A program made the translations under genes and the position numbers. DNA of 31,770 nucleotides from the NCBI GenBank assembly GCA_041623895.1, contig JBFJVZ010000027.1:1-31770 (forward strand), given 5' to 3'. The notes below the pieces were generated by a model. It worked only from the letters and a program-made list of their open reading frames with translations. It made no database searches and had not been told where the DNA came from. This document shows positions 1 through 8,000 of this stretch, piece after piece. The DNA is from JBFJVZ01 sp041623895. GTDB lineage: Bacteria > Planctomycetota > Planctomycetia > Pirellulales > Pirellulaceae. How positions within the stretch are numbered: the stretch's first letter is position 1; every line of letters begins with the position of its first letter.

Positions 1-162
1 GCTGCTGAGGAAGCACCGGCTGCTGAGGAAGCACCGGCTGCTGAGGAAGCACCGGCTGCTGAGGAAGCACCGGCTGCTAAAGAAAAGCCTGCTGCTGAAG
101 AAGCACCTGCTGCTGAAGAAAAGCCTGAAGCTGAAAAGAAGCCCGAAACTGAAGAAGCTGAA
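1..162 (+). repeat. 18-bp in-frame tandem repeat
   Basis: Four identical 18-base units, each encoding AAEEAP, fill positions 1-72. Five diverged units of the same period follow up to 162. The period is a multiple of three, so copy-number change would keep the frame. The array may extend left beyond the window. Near-perfect units on the left and diverged units on the right suggest recent expansion or homogenisation of the left part. Confidence 0.9.
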
Positions 163-165
163 TAG
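1..165 (+). CDS. C-terminal end of a protein with an Ala-Glu-Pro hexapeptide tail (partial)
   Basis: Only the last 54 codons are inside the window; the frame is open from base 1 and stops at TAG 163-165. The visible tail consists of hexapeptides of the type AAEEAP, drifting to AAKEKP, AAEEKP and EAEKKP toward the end. It is therefore a low-complexity, acidic, probably disordered and extended C-terminus. Such tails occur on several unrelated planctomycete proteins, so the tail does not identify the gene. No domain is visible and the function is unknown. A hairpin terminator starts 27 bases after the stop, consistent with this being the last gene of its transcript. Confidence 0.75.
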   Translation, partial: AAEEAPAAEEAPAAEEAPAAEEAPAAKEKPAAEEAPAAEEKPEAEKKPETEEAE

Positions 166-191
166 CTTTTTTGCTCTGCATTGGAAAACGG

Positions 192-230
192 CGGCTGATG
201 ACGATCGCTTCGTCATCAGCCGTTTTGCGT
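192..230. terminator. Hairpin terminator between convergent genes
   Basis: A perfect 13-base inverted repeat (192-204 with 210-222, loop 205-209) is followed by TTTTGCGTTTCTT on the plus strand. On the minus strand the stem is followed by the complement of GGAAAA, giving a T-rich run there too. It can therefore end transcription from both sides. The lpxK stop codon (216-218) lies inside the right arm. Confidence 0.75.
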
Positions 231-1295
231 TTCTTGCTGGCACAATTGGCTGGCCACGCCTTCCAGCGCCGACTTCAGTGGCGTGCCGTCGCCCACCAAG
301 GTCAACTCGATGATGACCGCCGACAGTGGGACACCGGCCAGCCGATCTGTCTTTAATTTCACCAGATCTTTGTGCGTACAAACGACACGAGTTATTTCCT
401 CGCTCAGCCCGCTGATCCATTCGCGCAACCGTCCGATTGTCTCGGTCGTATACGGATCATGATCCGGAAGCGCTTGCGAGTCGATAATATTGGCGCCGCA
501 ATCGCGCACCGTTTGCAGAAACGCATCGGGATTACCGATCGCACTGATTACCGCCACCTGCGCGCCGCTCAGCGACTCAATGGGGCTCATCTGACTTGGG
601 TACTCAAGCAGCCGCTTGGGGTCATGATTACTGCGCGCGACTGGCAATGACGGGTGATACGAATGAAGCACCGATTCGATGGCGGATAGTTCCGAGTCGC
701 CGATCAGATTCGATCGAGAAATGATGGCCACGTCGGCTCGTCGGATTGCGGCCAGCGGTTCTCGGAGCAGCCCCCGGGGCAACAGATAACCATAGCCGAA
801 CGGACAACTTGCATCGATAACCAACAGATTCAGATCACGATGCAGTCGGCGATGCTGGAATCCATCATCCATCAGAATCAACTGTGCTTGGAACTGCTGG
901 ACGGCGATTTTGGATGCCGCCACGCGATCAGGATCTTGCACATGCGGGACATCTGGGAGCCGCGAATGGAGTTCCAGCGCTTCGTCATTTTCATCGGCGT
1001 CACCTCTTCCGTACCCGCGACTGACGATCGCGACCCGGACGCCGCGACTGCAAAACCACTGGGCCAGGTAACAAACAACCGGCGATTTTCCGGTGCCTCC
1101 GGTCGTCAAGTTGCCAACGCTGATCACGGGCACGCCGCAGTGGTGGATGCTTGCCGGCTTTTGATCAAAGCGGCGATTGCGGATCGTCACAGCCAAGCCG
1201 TAAGCCAGACTGGCGATTCGCAGCACAGCGCGAATCAGGACGGCCGGCAAATCGCTTCGTCGCCCGCTCAACAAGGAGCGAAAGTCTTGATGCAT
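216..1295 (-). CDS. lpxK: Tetraacyldisaccharide 4'-kinase (lipid A 4'-kinase)
   Basis: LpxK phosphorylates the 4' position of the lipid A disaccharide at the inner face of the cytoplasmic membrane, using ATP. The P-loop GNLTTGGTGKSP is at about residues 61-72 and the family motif DDGFQHRR lies further on. A hydrophobic N-terminal stretch (ISVGN preceded by an Ala/Leu-rich helix) fits membrane association. I chose the ATG at 1293-1295 (MHQDF, 359 aa) because the similarity to known LpxK N-termini begins there; the frame also offers an ATG at 1394, ten bases after the helicase stop, which would add 33 unusual residues. The gene follows the helicase on the same strand and is probably cotranscribed with it. 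It indicates that this organism makes a lipid A-type outer membrane. Confidence 0.88.
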   Translation of the reverse strand: MHQDFRSLLSGRRSDLPAVLIRAVLRIASLAYGLAVTIRNRRFDQKPASIHHCGVPVISVGNLTTGGTGKSPVVCYLAQWFCSRGVRVAIVSRGYGRGDADENDEALELHSRLPDVPHVQDPDRVAASKIAVQQFQAQLILMDDGFQHRRLHRDLNLLVIDASCPFGYGYLLPRGLLREPLAAIRRADVAIISRSNLIGDSELSAIESVLHSYHPSLPVARSNHDPKRLLEYPSQMSPIESLSGAQVAVISAIGNPDAFLQTVRDCGANIIDSQALPDHDPYTTETIGRLREWISGLSEEITRVVCTHKDLVKLKTDRLAGVPLSAVIIELTLVGDGTPLKSALEGVASQLCQQETQNG

Positions 1296-1404
1296 CTTGG
1301 TGTTTGTTCGAGCTCCGGCGTAGCGGAACTGGGAAGAGTTCCGACTCTCGTTATTCGGAAGTCTTTCGGCTTCCGCTACCTGTCGCCGCAACATCCTGCT
1401 CGCC

Positions 1405-3858
1405 TTACGCGTTGCGGCGGCCCAACCCCACGAGATCGTCGGCTTCGCTACCTGGCTGCAGGAGAATCTCGTCCGTACTTTGTGGATCGATCTGGCGACA
1501 CGACTCGGTCAATCGATCGGCCAATTCGTCTAAAGGATCTTCCCAAGTTTCGACCGTCGTTTCAATCGGCGGAATGTTCGCCATTTCGTCCAGCAAAAGA
1601 ATCATCCGCAAACAATGGCGGAACAAGATGCCTTCTTCCTTTTGCAACTTCCGGGCAGTGACATATTTGTTGAATTCGCCGTCAAATTGCATCAATTCGC
1701 CGACAATCCACACCGGCCGCACAAACACACCATCGACCCGCGGGTACTCCGCTCGAAACAACCGCAGGATTTTTTCACCGATCGTTAGCGGCCAGACTCG
1801 CGGTTCCGCGAACATGACTCGCCCGTAGCCCCGGTTGGAAACTTCATCCTCTTCGTCCTCGTCACTCTTGCCCCCCAGTTCCTCGGCCGTGGCCAGCCCC
1901 AATTGCAATAACTGTGGATCCAACCGCGTGGTGGCCAAGGTACCGGGCGGCATCACTTCCAGTGAGGGCATTCGCGTCAATCGTGCTACCGTCCCCGGAA
2001 CCTCTAATGCGCTTTCCAAAACGGCAATCCGTTCGTCCGGGTCAGCGATCGCAAGTTGGTCGGCGACATACACACCAAACAACGGATTGATGCTACGAAG
2101 GTGCACCAATCGTTCCAAACGCTCGGTGGGCGTCGCCGTCTGGGGGCGGTAGTTGTCGACTTCATATCCACGACTCTCGATCAGCTCGGGATCCCGGTTT
2201 TCCTCTTCGGCGTGTTCACTTTCTTGTCGCGTTCGCATTTGGTCCAGAAGTTGGCCGAACACGCCCTCGGTGGGCTGTTGCGCCGAATCATCGCCGTCTT
2301 TCGCTTTGGGTGACTTGGGCGCAGCCGGTCGCGGCTTGGGGTCGAGTTGGATGTATCCTGCCGACCACAGCGTGATCAACATTCGGTTCAGATCACGCTG
2401 TGCTTCCTCGATCGCTTTTGGCGACAACAGTCTGCGGCCAACCAGGTCACGTAGCGGCTGCACTTCGGGATTCTTACCAAACATGTAAGCCAGCAGACGC
2501 CAGGGCAGGCGACCGCGGCTGGAGAGATCGCCGGCGGCGGCCTCTTGAAGCTGCAAAAACTGCTGTTGGCTCCAATAGGATTCGCCGCTGCGGCGCTTCG
2601 GCATTTTTTTCTTCAGCTGTTTCTTTGCCTTCAGCAGACCCGGGTCTTTGGTGTCTTCGGGAATGGAATCGTACTTCTCGCGCCAACGATTGATCTTCAC
2701 GTCGTCTTCGTGAGCCAGCGCGTACACGTAGCCACGATCATCAAACTGCGGGCGGCCGGCGCGGCCGAAAATCTGCTGGGCAGACGCAGTTTCCACCAGT
2801 TTCTTTTTGTCGCGAGGACCTTTCAGCAGCGACGGCAGCACGACACTGCGAGCCGGCAAGTTGATGCCGGCAGCCAGCGTCTCGGTGCACACGCAGACGC
2901 TCAGCAGTTTCCGTTGAAACAACTCTTCAACCATTCGCCGATATCGCGGCAAGACACCAGCGTGATGAACGCCGACGCCGCGCATCAAGATTTGTTTCAG
3001 CTTTGGGCCGACACCTTGGGACAGATCCGCATTGTCCACGTACTCGGCCAATTCGCCCTGCCGCTGTTTGTCGATCAGGCTTTTCCCTTTCAGCATTTCT
3101 GCAGTCGTCCAACATTGGCTGCGGCTGAAACAAAACAACAGAGCCGGCGTTCGCCGCTCGACTTCGTCGCCCGCCGAGATTTTTTCGCAAAAATCGTTCA
3201 ACAGTTCATCCTCAACCCACTCGTATTGCAGCGGCACCTTTCGCTCTGTCCCGGTTACCAGCTGCAGGCGACGATTGTGGGCTCGGGAGAGCCAGGAGGT
3301 GAATTCCAAGGCATTGCCAACCGTCGCACTCAATAGCAACGTGCGGACGTGCTCGGGCAGCAAAGCAAGCGTCAGCTCCCAGACAATGCCGCGCTCGGGA
3401 TCATTGAACGAATGGAACTCGTCCATGACCACGGCTTTGACATCGGCAAAGTCAAATGAATCGCGATTCAACAGCCGATTCAGTAAGATTTCGGCAACCA
3501 CGACCAACACCGGTGCATCAGCGTTGACGCGGCGGTTGCCGGTGACCAAGCCAATTTGCTCGGGCGAAAATCCCCAGCTCACAGCCGACTCACGCAGCTC
3601 GGCCAATTTTTGATCGGTCAAGGCGATCAGCGGCGTCGTGTAATACATTTGCGTGCCGGTCCGCAGAGCCTCATACACGGCGGCTTCTGCGATCAGCGTT
3701 TTGCCGGTTCCCGTGGGTGCACATACCAGTACCCCCTGATCGCCGGTAAAGTAGGCCAACAGTGCCTCTTCCTGGACCGGATAGGGATCGAACGGCAACA
3801 ACTCAAAATATTCAGCTGCCAGCGTGTCGCGGTCGGGGGGAGTTTCGGTACGGTTCAT
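1405..3858 (-). CDS. Ski2-like DEAD/DEAH-box helicase
   Basis: This is a superfamily 2 ATP-dependent nucleic acid helicase of about 817 aa. Visible motifs, numbered from the chosen start, are Walker A APTGTGKT (47-54), motif II DEFH (146-149), motif III SAT (177-179), VHHAGVLPRYR near 297-307, TETLAAGINLPAR (325-337) and motif VI QIFGRAGRP (362-370). The HHAG and AAGINLPAR motifs are typical of the Ski2/Mtr4/Hel308 branch. A charged linker near residues 670-680 (DEDEEDE) separates the core from a C-terminal region that I cannot assign. I preferred the ATG at 3856-3858 (MNRTE) over one nine codons upstream because GCAGG precedes it. RNA processing or DNA repair are both possible; the sequence does not decide. 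It probably forms a transcript with lpxK. Confidence 0.85.
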   Translation of the reverse strand: MNRTETPPDRDTLAAEYFELLPFDPYPVQEEALLAYFTGDQGVLVCAPTGTGKTLIAEAAVYEALRTGTQMYYTTPLIALTDQKLAELRESAVSWGFSPEQIGLVTGNRRVNADAPVLVVVAEILLNRLLNRDSFDFADVKAVVMDEFHSFNDPERGIVWELTLALLPEHVRTLLLSATVGNALEFTSWLSRAHNRRLQLVTGTERKVPLQYEWVEDELLNDFCEKISAGDEVERRTPALLFCFSRSQCWTTAEMLKGKSLIDKQRQGELAEYVDNADLSQGVGPKLKQILMRGVGVHHAGVLPRYRRMVEELFQRKLLSVCVCTETLAAGINLPARSVVLPSLLKGPRDKKKLVETASAQQIFGRAGRPQFDDRGYVYALAHEDDVKINRWREKYDSIPEDTKDPGLLKAKKQLKKKMPKRRSGESYWSQQQFLQLQEAAAGDLSSRGRLPWRLLAYMFGKNPEVQPLRDLVGRRLLSPKAIEEAQRDLNRMLITLWSAGYIQLDPKPRPAAPKSPKAKDGDDSAQQPTEGVFGQLLDQMRTRQESEHAEEENRDPELIESRGYEVDNYRPQTATPTERLERLVHLRSINPLFGVYVADQLAIADPDERIAVLESALEVPGTVARLTRMPSLEVMPPGTLATTRLDPQLLQLGLATAEELGGKSDEDEEDEVSNRGYGRVMFAEPRVWPLTIGEKILRLFRAEYPRVDGVFVRPVWIVGELMQFDGEFNKYVTARKLQKEEGILFRHCLRMILLLDEMANIPPIETTVETWEDPLDELADRLTESCRQIDPQSTDEILLQPGSEADDLVGLGRRNA

Positions 3859-3942
3859 CGCCTGCACTTTGTAACAGCCCGGCATCGCATTGCGGTAGCC
3901 GTTATAAAAATCGCCGCATAATCAACTGATGGAATTTCCAAG

Positions 3943-5292
3943 ATGCGATCACTTCGCAATGACGCCGAATCAATCTGGCAAGCCGGTGTGGACGCGGTTC
4001 GTGCCGACCCCCTGGTGCGACGCGTCGTCGAAATCCACGGCGATTCACTGGTGATTGGCGAACACCGGTGGCGGCGAGACGATTTTGATCGCCTGGTTGT
4101 GATCGGTGCAGGAAAAGCGGCAACGGCGATGGCACAAGGTCTGGTCGCCAAGGCTGCACACTGGCTACCGATCACGGGCTGGATCAACGTCCCCAAAGGA
4201 ACGGAGCCGCCGGCCGAATCAGTCGGCGGGATTCACGTTCACACGGCGCGACCGGCGGGTGTCAATGAACCGACCGAAGCCGGAGTGCGCGGCAGCAGAG
4301 CGATTTTGGATCTTGCCAGCAGCTGCACGGATCGCGATCTGTGCATCGCCTTGATCTCCGGCGGCGGTAGCGCTTTGTTGCCCGCGCCGATCGAAGGCAT
4401 CACTCTTAGCGACAAACTCGCGGTCACACGATTGCTGAGCGGCGCGGGCGCTGATATCACCGAGCTGAATACTGTGCGAAAACATTTAAGCCAGATCAAA
4501 GGCGGAGGTTTGCTGCGGGCCTGTCGTGCCGGTCACTTGATCACGTTGGTTTTGTCCGATGTACTCGGTGATCCGCTAGACTTGATCGCATCGGGCCCGA
4601 CCGTGCCGGATCCGTCTACGGCGCAAGATGCGTTGGCAGTCTTGGAACGCTACGACCCACAGCGTTTGTTGCCGGATCGCATCTACGATGTGCTGCAAAG
4701 CAAACGACCGGCGCCGGAAGCGACGGTGTTAACGCCATCAACAGTGCTGGTGATCGGTACAAACGCGATCGCCGTCGATCACGCGGCCGCCGCCGCAGAG
4801 GATCTGGGATATCAATGCCAGACCAAAAGTGCCAGCGAGTGCGAAGGGCTGGCCGAGGATGTCGGCAGAGATTTGGCGGAACAAGTCATCAAGGCACTGC
4901 AATTCGAGTCGACTTTGCCGAAATGTTGGATCACGGGGGGAGAGCCGACGGTGGAACTCGCCCCGGCGGAGGATCGCGGCCAAGGCGGCAGAAACCAACA
5001 GTTGATCCTGGCGGCGTATCAGCGGCTGCTTTCAGCTGGACTGACGGATTCGCAATGGCAACGTCTGCTGATTCTATCCGGCGGTACGGACGGCGAAGAC
5101 GGGCCCACCGACGCGGCGGGCGCAGTTTTGGACGCGACGGTGCATGCAAAAGTCGGCCAGCTGGAATTGGACGTCGACCAATGTTTGAAAACTAACGATG
5201 CCTACCCCTTTTTCCAGCGTTGTGACGGGTTAATCGTCACGGGACCAACCGGGACAAACGTGTGTGACCTACGGGTGATGATCGTGGTCTAG
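3943..5292 (+). CDS. Glycerate 2-kinase (GckA/TtuD-type, DUF4147 plus MOFRL domains)
   Basis: The product (449 aa) phosphorylates D-glycerate with ATP, feeding it into lower glycolysis or serine metabolism. The N-terminal DUF4147 domain shows VIGAGKAA (53-60), SGGGSALLPAP (139-149) and the NTVRKHLSQIKGGG segment. The C-terminal MOFRL domain shows GGEPTV, GQGGRNQQ, LSGGTDGEDGPTDAAGA and a final TGTNVCDLRVM, the variant of the name-giving motif. Length matches the family, about 420-450 aa. It is divergent from the helicase, with 84 bases between the two chosen starts. Neighbouring genes do not suggest a dedicated glycerate pathway. Palindrome copy 1 lies about 30 bases beyond the stop. Confidence 0.9.
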   Translation: MRSLRNDAESIWQAGVDAVRADPLVRRVVEIHGDSLVIGEHRWRRDDFDRLVVIGAGKAATAMAQGLVAKAAHWLPITGWINVPKGTEPPAESVGGIHVHTARPAGVNEPTEAGVRGSRAILDLASSCTDRDLCIALISGGGSALLPAPIEGITLSDKLAVTRLLSGAGADITELNTVRKHLSQIKGGGLLRACRAGHLITLVLSDVLGDPLDLIASGPTVPDPSTAQDALAVLERYDPQRLLPDRIYDVLQSKRPAPEATVLTPSTVLVIGTNAIAVDHAAAAAEDLGYQCQTKSASECEGLAEDVGRDLAEQVIKALQFESTLPKCWITGGEPTVELAPAEDRGQGGRNQQLILAAYQRLLSAGLTDSQWQRLLILSGGTDGEDGPTDAAGAVLDATVHAKVGQLELDVDQCLKTNDAYPFFQRCDGLIVTGPTGTNVCDLRVMIVV

Positions 5293-5323
5293 CGTTCGGT
5301 CAATCTTGATTCGACGAGTAAAT

Positions 5324-5436
5324 CGGGAGGGCGGCAAATCGGGTGGGCGAGGCGGGCGAGGCTCCCGCCGAGCTTAGCTTTGCGGCTCCGCAGCAGCGTC
5401 GCCCTCCCGGCGGTTGGGAAACTTGTCTTCTTGTCC
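5324..5436. repeat. Dispersed palindromic repeat, copy 1 (degenerate, inverted relative to copy 3)
   Basis: The outer ends are CGGGAGGGCG (5324-5333) and CGCCCTCCCG (5400-5409), with GCGAGGCTCCCGCCGAGC at 5355-5372 inside. Read on the minus strand, 5395-5434 matches copy 3 (30867-30906) at 39 of 40 positions, and 5380-5391 matches 30910-30921 exactly. The left half carries extra GGGCGAGGCGGGCGAG material, so the palindrome is less perfect than in copies 2 and 3. It occupies most of the 358-base gap between the glycerate kinase and the membrane protein; the rest of that gap holds a small hairpin and a ribosome binding site. Confidence 0.85.
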
Positions 5437-5509
5437 CCCGGGCGTAAAAAAAAACCGCGAACATATGGATGCCGCTCGCGTCTTATTCATCTCAGTTTGG
5501 TTTCGATCT

Positions 5510-5540
5510 TGCGGGCTCCAGGCCCGCATTTCTTCTTGTT
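5510..5540 (+). terminator. Possible hairpin terminator
   Basis: A perfect seven-base inverted repeat, TGCGGGC (5510-5516) and GCCCGCA (5522-5528), is followed by TTTCTTCTTGTT. It could end transcripts from the glycerate kinase, but it is over 200 bases downstream of that stop and only 110 bases upstream of the next start. It could equally be a leader hairpin. Confidence 0.4.
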
Positions 5541-5650
5541 CGCTCGTGAACCCCGTGTGATGACAGGGGTGGCACCTGCGCACAGAGCGATTCGATGTGG
5601 CCAAACAGGTTGTTTCTGTTTCGTTCCACGCACCATAGGAGGTTGTAAAT

Positions 5651-6082
5651 ATGAGCCCGAAACAACGACTGATTACGACCGTATGGTGCGCGATCACGAT
5701 GGTTGCGACCATGATTTTGTCTCACGGTCACTTGATCATGCGGGAAATCATGACGCACTGGCCCCAGGCCGACTCTTGGGAAGGACGCTTGGAAAATGCC
5801 CTTTACACTCAAGCTGGATTGGTCTTGATGGCGAGTGTCGTGATCGGCGTTGCGCTGTTTGCCCGCGGTTACTTTGCCAGGCAAAAGGATGAAGAGCTTA
5901 CTCGCAAAGAACTCGCTCAGCGCCAGCAGCATCAACGTGCCGAAGCCGAGCGACATCATGCGTTGATGGAAGCTCTTGCCTCGCTTTCCGCTTCCAATAC
6001 AGCGGGAACCGGCGGCGGCAACTCGCTGACGGGAGCCAACTCGTCAAAAAAGCCTCACGCCTCTGGAGCAAGGCCAAGATAG
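5651..6082 (+). CDS. Small membrane protein, unknown function
   Basis: I do not recognise this 143-aa protein. A strong ribosome binding site, AGGAGG (5637-5642), stands eight bases before the ATG, so translation is well supported. Two hydrophobic segments are visible, roughly residues 7-26 and 54-72, joined by a short loop with HWPQADSWEG. A charged, helix-prone stretch rich in Lys, Glu, Arg, Gln and His (about 77-105) follows, then a Ser/Gly/Ala-rich tail. This suggests a hairpin in the membrane with a cytoplasmic coiled-coil tail. The frame ends at TAG 6080-6082, but an A_AAA_AAG heptamer at 6046-6052 leads into a -1 frame that stays open to 6210 and looks coding; see the separate entry. 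Confidence 0.75.
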   Translation: MSPKQRLITTVWCAITMVATMILSHGHLIMREIMTHWPQADSWEGRLENALYTQAGLVLMASVVIGVALFARGYFARQKDEELTRKELAQRQQHQRAEAERHHALMEALASLSASNTAGTGGGNSLTGANSSKKPHASGARPR

Positions 6083-6210
6083 CCACGTGCCGAATCGCAT
6101 TGGCTTATAAGCTGACGCGTTTGGTCATGGCAATCGTGTCTCCCGAGGTCACGGTCACCGAGGCCTTGATGCTGGGTATCAGCTGGCTGTTCGGACGGGG
6201 ACCGCCCTGA
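6046..6210 (+). other. A_AAA_AAG heptamer and coding-like -1 frame extension
   Basis: The codons TCA AAA AAG of the preceding gene form the heptamer A_AAA_AAG (6046-6052), the same slippery sequence as in E. coli dnaX. A -1 slip here would replace the last ten residues by a longer tail ending at TGA 6208-6210, giving about 186 aa. The new tail is basic, then hydrophobic (KLTRLVMAIVSPEVTVTEAL, then LGISWLFG). Its third codon positions are GC-rich, as in neighbouring genes. A terminator begins 22 bases after this TGA but 150 bases after the zero-frame stop. Alternatives are a one-base sequence error in the six-A run, a true frameshift mutation, or an independent 27-aa ORF from ATG 6127. I see no convincing pseudoknot. 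Confidence 0.4.
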
Positions 6211-6232
6211 ACGCGATCGCTGAAATCTTGCC

Positions 6233-6273
6233 AAGCCGGTGAGGGAGCCGAGGCTCCTTCACTGGCTTTTTTT
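6233..6273 (+). terminator. Strong rho-independent terminator
   Basis: A 16-base stem (6233-6248 with 6253-6268) contains two G-U wobbles and a four-base loop CGAG. It runs directly into a T tract (6267-6273). It ends the plus-strand membrane-protein transcript. The facing minus-strand gene stops at 6292, so the element lies between convergent genes, but the minus-strand side has no clear T run. Confidence 0.8.
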
Positions 6274-6291
6274 GATGACTGAAGAGAGAGG

Positions 6292-7785
6292 CTAAGCCAA
6301 GAAATCGCGGCGCAGTCGAATCAGGTAATCCAATAGCGGACGTGGTTGCCCCTGCGCATCAATCACTCCGGAGTGGCTGAGCACATGTGGTTCAGCATCG
6401 GACCAACCATCCCAAACAATTCCGTGCACAATGTGCTTGGCCAACAAAGTGCGAATCATCGGCCCGGCAACCCGCAGTTGTTCCGCTGCCGGATCGGTGG
6501 GCTGGCCATCCGACAACACTGCTGAGGGAGCCAAGGCGGCTGCATCAGCGTTAGCACCGCCAGGCGCCGAAACTTGGATCAGCAGCGGCATTCCAAGCGT
6601 GGCCCAGCGGTCGATCATTTGCCCAAAATCGATGGCCGATCGAGGAAGTGTGGCGTTGCCCTGATAGTTGACGCGGACATCCAGACCGAGTCCTGCCATT
6701 CCCAGGCCGCTTCGCGCCAGCGCATCGGCAAAATGCAATGGTGAAATGCCGTCACGATAGTTGGCCAAATATTCGCCGAACGGCTGATCAAAGGTAACCA
6801 CGGCAGGAGTATGGGGATCCGCACGCCGAACTGTTTGCAGGATACCGACCGCCAGCCGCATGACCTGTTCGTCGTTTAAGTGAATCGGACCCGGCGTATT
6901 CAATCCTGCGGCGCAGTTCCATAATTGAATGCTGCCGCGAAACTTTGTTACCGTCTTTTCCACAAATTGCGAGACGGATGAGAGAAACGCCTCAAAGTCG
7001 TCTTCTAACAGATACAGCCAATGGGGCAACAGTTTCTCGCGAAAATCAATCAAGGGTCCACCGATGACGCGAAGCCCATTGGCGGCGCACCAGCGAATCG
7101 TGGTCTCCGCCTTTTCGTAGTCGTAGCGTCCAGCATCGGTCTCGATATCAGCCCAGCTTAACCGTACAGAGGCTGCATTGAAGGCGGCCGTAAACTTGTC
7201 CGCGTGCGGAGACTCAACTGGCGAAGGCGGAATCAAGGTGCCGGCCAGCAAAGTTCCCAGCTGCGGTTCGCGCTGCTTGCGAAAGGCAATGGATTGAGTC
7301 GCGTAGGAGTCGCCCAAGTCGACGATCGCCTGCTCCAGAATCTTGATCGCTTGCAGCGAAGCTTTGGCGGATGCGGCCGGATCAGCACGCCGCTGCGCGG
7401 CATCCAAAAACAGATCGGTGCCTTCCGACATCAACTCGCCAAACCGCTGGCTAAGCGTCAGCCCCGCTCGCTCCCAAACGTCCGATTGCACTCGAGCCCG
7501 AAAACAGCTGCCCCGTGCCAACTCCAGCGGCAACCAATTCGCCTCTTGCTGTGGACGAAGGCTGCAAGTTGACAGAGTTCGGTAGCCAAGCCCGTCAATC
7601 GGACACGCCATGTACAACTTGCCCGATGAATCGATGCTGCGTGTGATCGTCAGCCGCGACCCATTGAATTGGCTGTGTGACTGCCAAGGGACACCTTCAA
7701 TCCCGCAGATGTATGCATCATTCCATAACGATCGCGCAACAAAATCACTGGCTTCATCGGGGACATCAAAGAGGAACTGCCCCAT
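6292..7785 (-). CDS. GH10-like TIM-barrel protein lacking the canonical catalytic motifs
   Basis: The C-terminal half resembles glycoside hydrolase family 10 (endo-xylanases). SVRLSWADIETDAGRYDYEK (206-225), then CAANGLRVIGGPLI, parallels the family's N-E-x-K-W, G-x-F-F and R-G-H region. However, the acid/base site, normally W-D-V-V-N-E, reads WNCAAG (about 289-294), and the nucleophile strand, normally T-E-L-D, reads QVSAPG (about 404-409). Xylanase activity is therefore doubtful. The N-terminal 200 residues may be a carbohydrate-binding or beta-sandwich region. I chose ATG 7783-7785 (MGQFL, 497 aa); the frame is open for 82 more codons upstream, but those residues are Arg/Ser/Trp-rich and look non-coding. 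There is no clear ribosome binding site and no signal peptide at this start. The gene is divergent from purC. Confidence 0.65.
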   Translation of the reverse strand: MGQFLFDVPDEASDFVARSLWNDAYICGIEGVPWQSHSQFNGSRLTITRSIDSSGKLYMACPIDGLGYRTLSTCSLRPQQEANWLPLELARGSCFRARVQSDVWERAGLTLSQRFGELMSEGTDLFLDAAQRRADPAASAKASLQAIKILEQAIVDLGDSYATQSIAFRKQREPQLGTLLAGTLIPPSPVESPHADKFTAAFNAASVRLSWADIETDAGRYDYEKAETTIRWCAANGLRVIGGPLIDFREKLLPHWLYLLEDDFEAFLSSVSQFVEKTVTKFRGSIQLWNCAAGLNTPGPIHLNDEQVMRLAVGILQTVRRADPHTPAVVTFDQPFGEYLANYRDGISPLHFADALARSGLGMAGLGLDVRVNYQGNATLPRSAIDFGQMIDRWATLGMPLLIQVSAPGGANADAAALAPSAVLSDGQPTDPAAEQLRVAGPMIRTLLAKHIVHGIVWDGWSDAEPHVLSHSGVIDAQGQPRPLLDYLIRLRRDFLA

Positions 7786-8000
7786 TGGCGCATAACCGAC
7801 TAGGACGACAAACGAAAACACGTGGGACGACCGCCACGTACCGACCGTTCCTGAACAGACTAATGTACTCCTTTTGCGCTTCAATCGCGAGCGGCCAGCC
7901 GATCGCCAGCGGTCAGGGCGAGGCAAAGACCACCGCCAAGCTTGCCGAGGATCGCTAACTCTGCAACAGTAGGTTTTTCCACCAACTGGCGAAGAAAAAA

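Noticed and set aside
840..1661. 273-codon plus-strand frame across lpxK and the helicase end
   Set aside because: It spans two recognised genes on the opposite strand and has low-complexity Arg/Ser-rich content.
5380..5892. 170-codon plus-strand frame over palindrome copy 1 and the membrane protein
   Set aside because: It begins inside a repeat and runs out of frame with a gene that has a perfect ribosome binding site.
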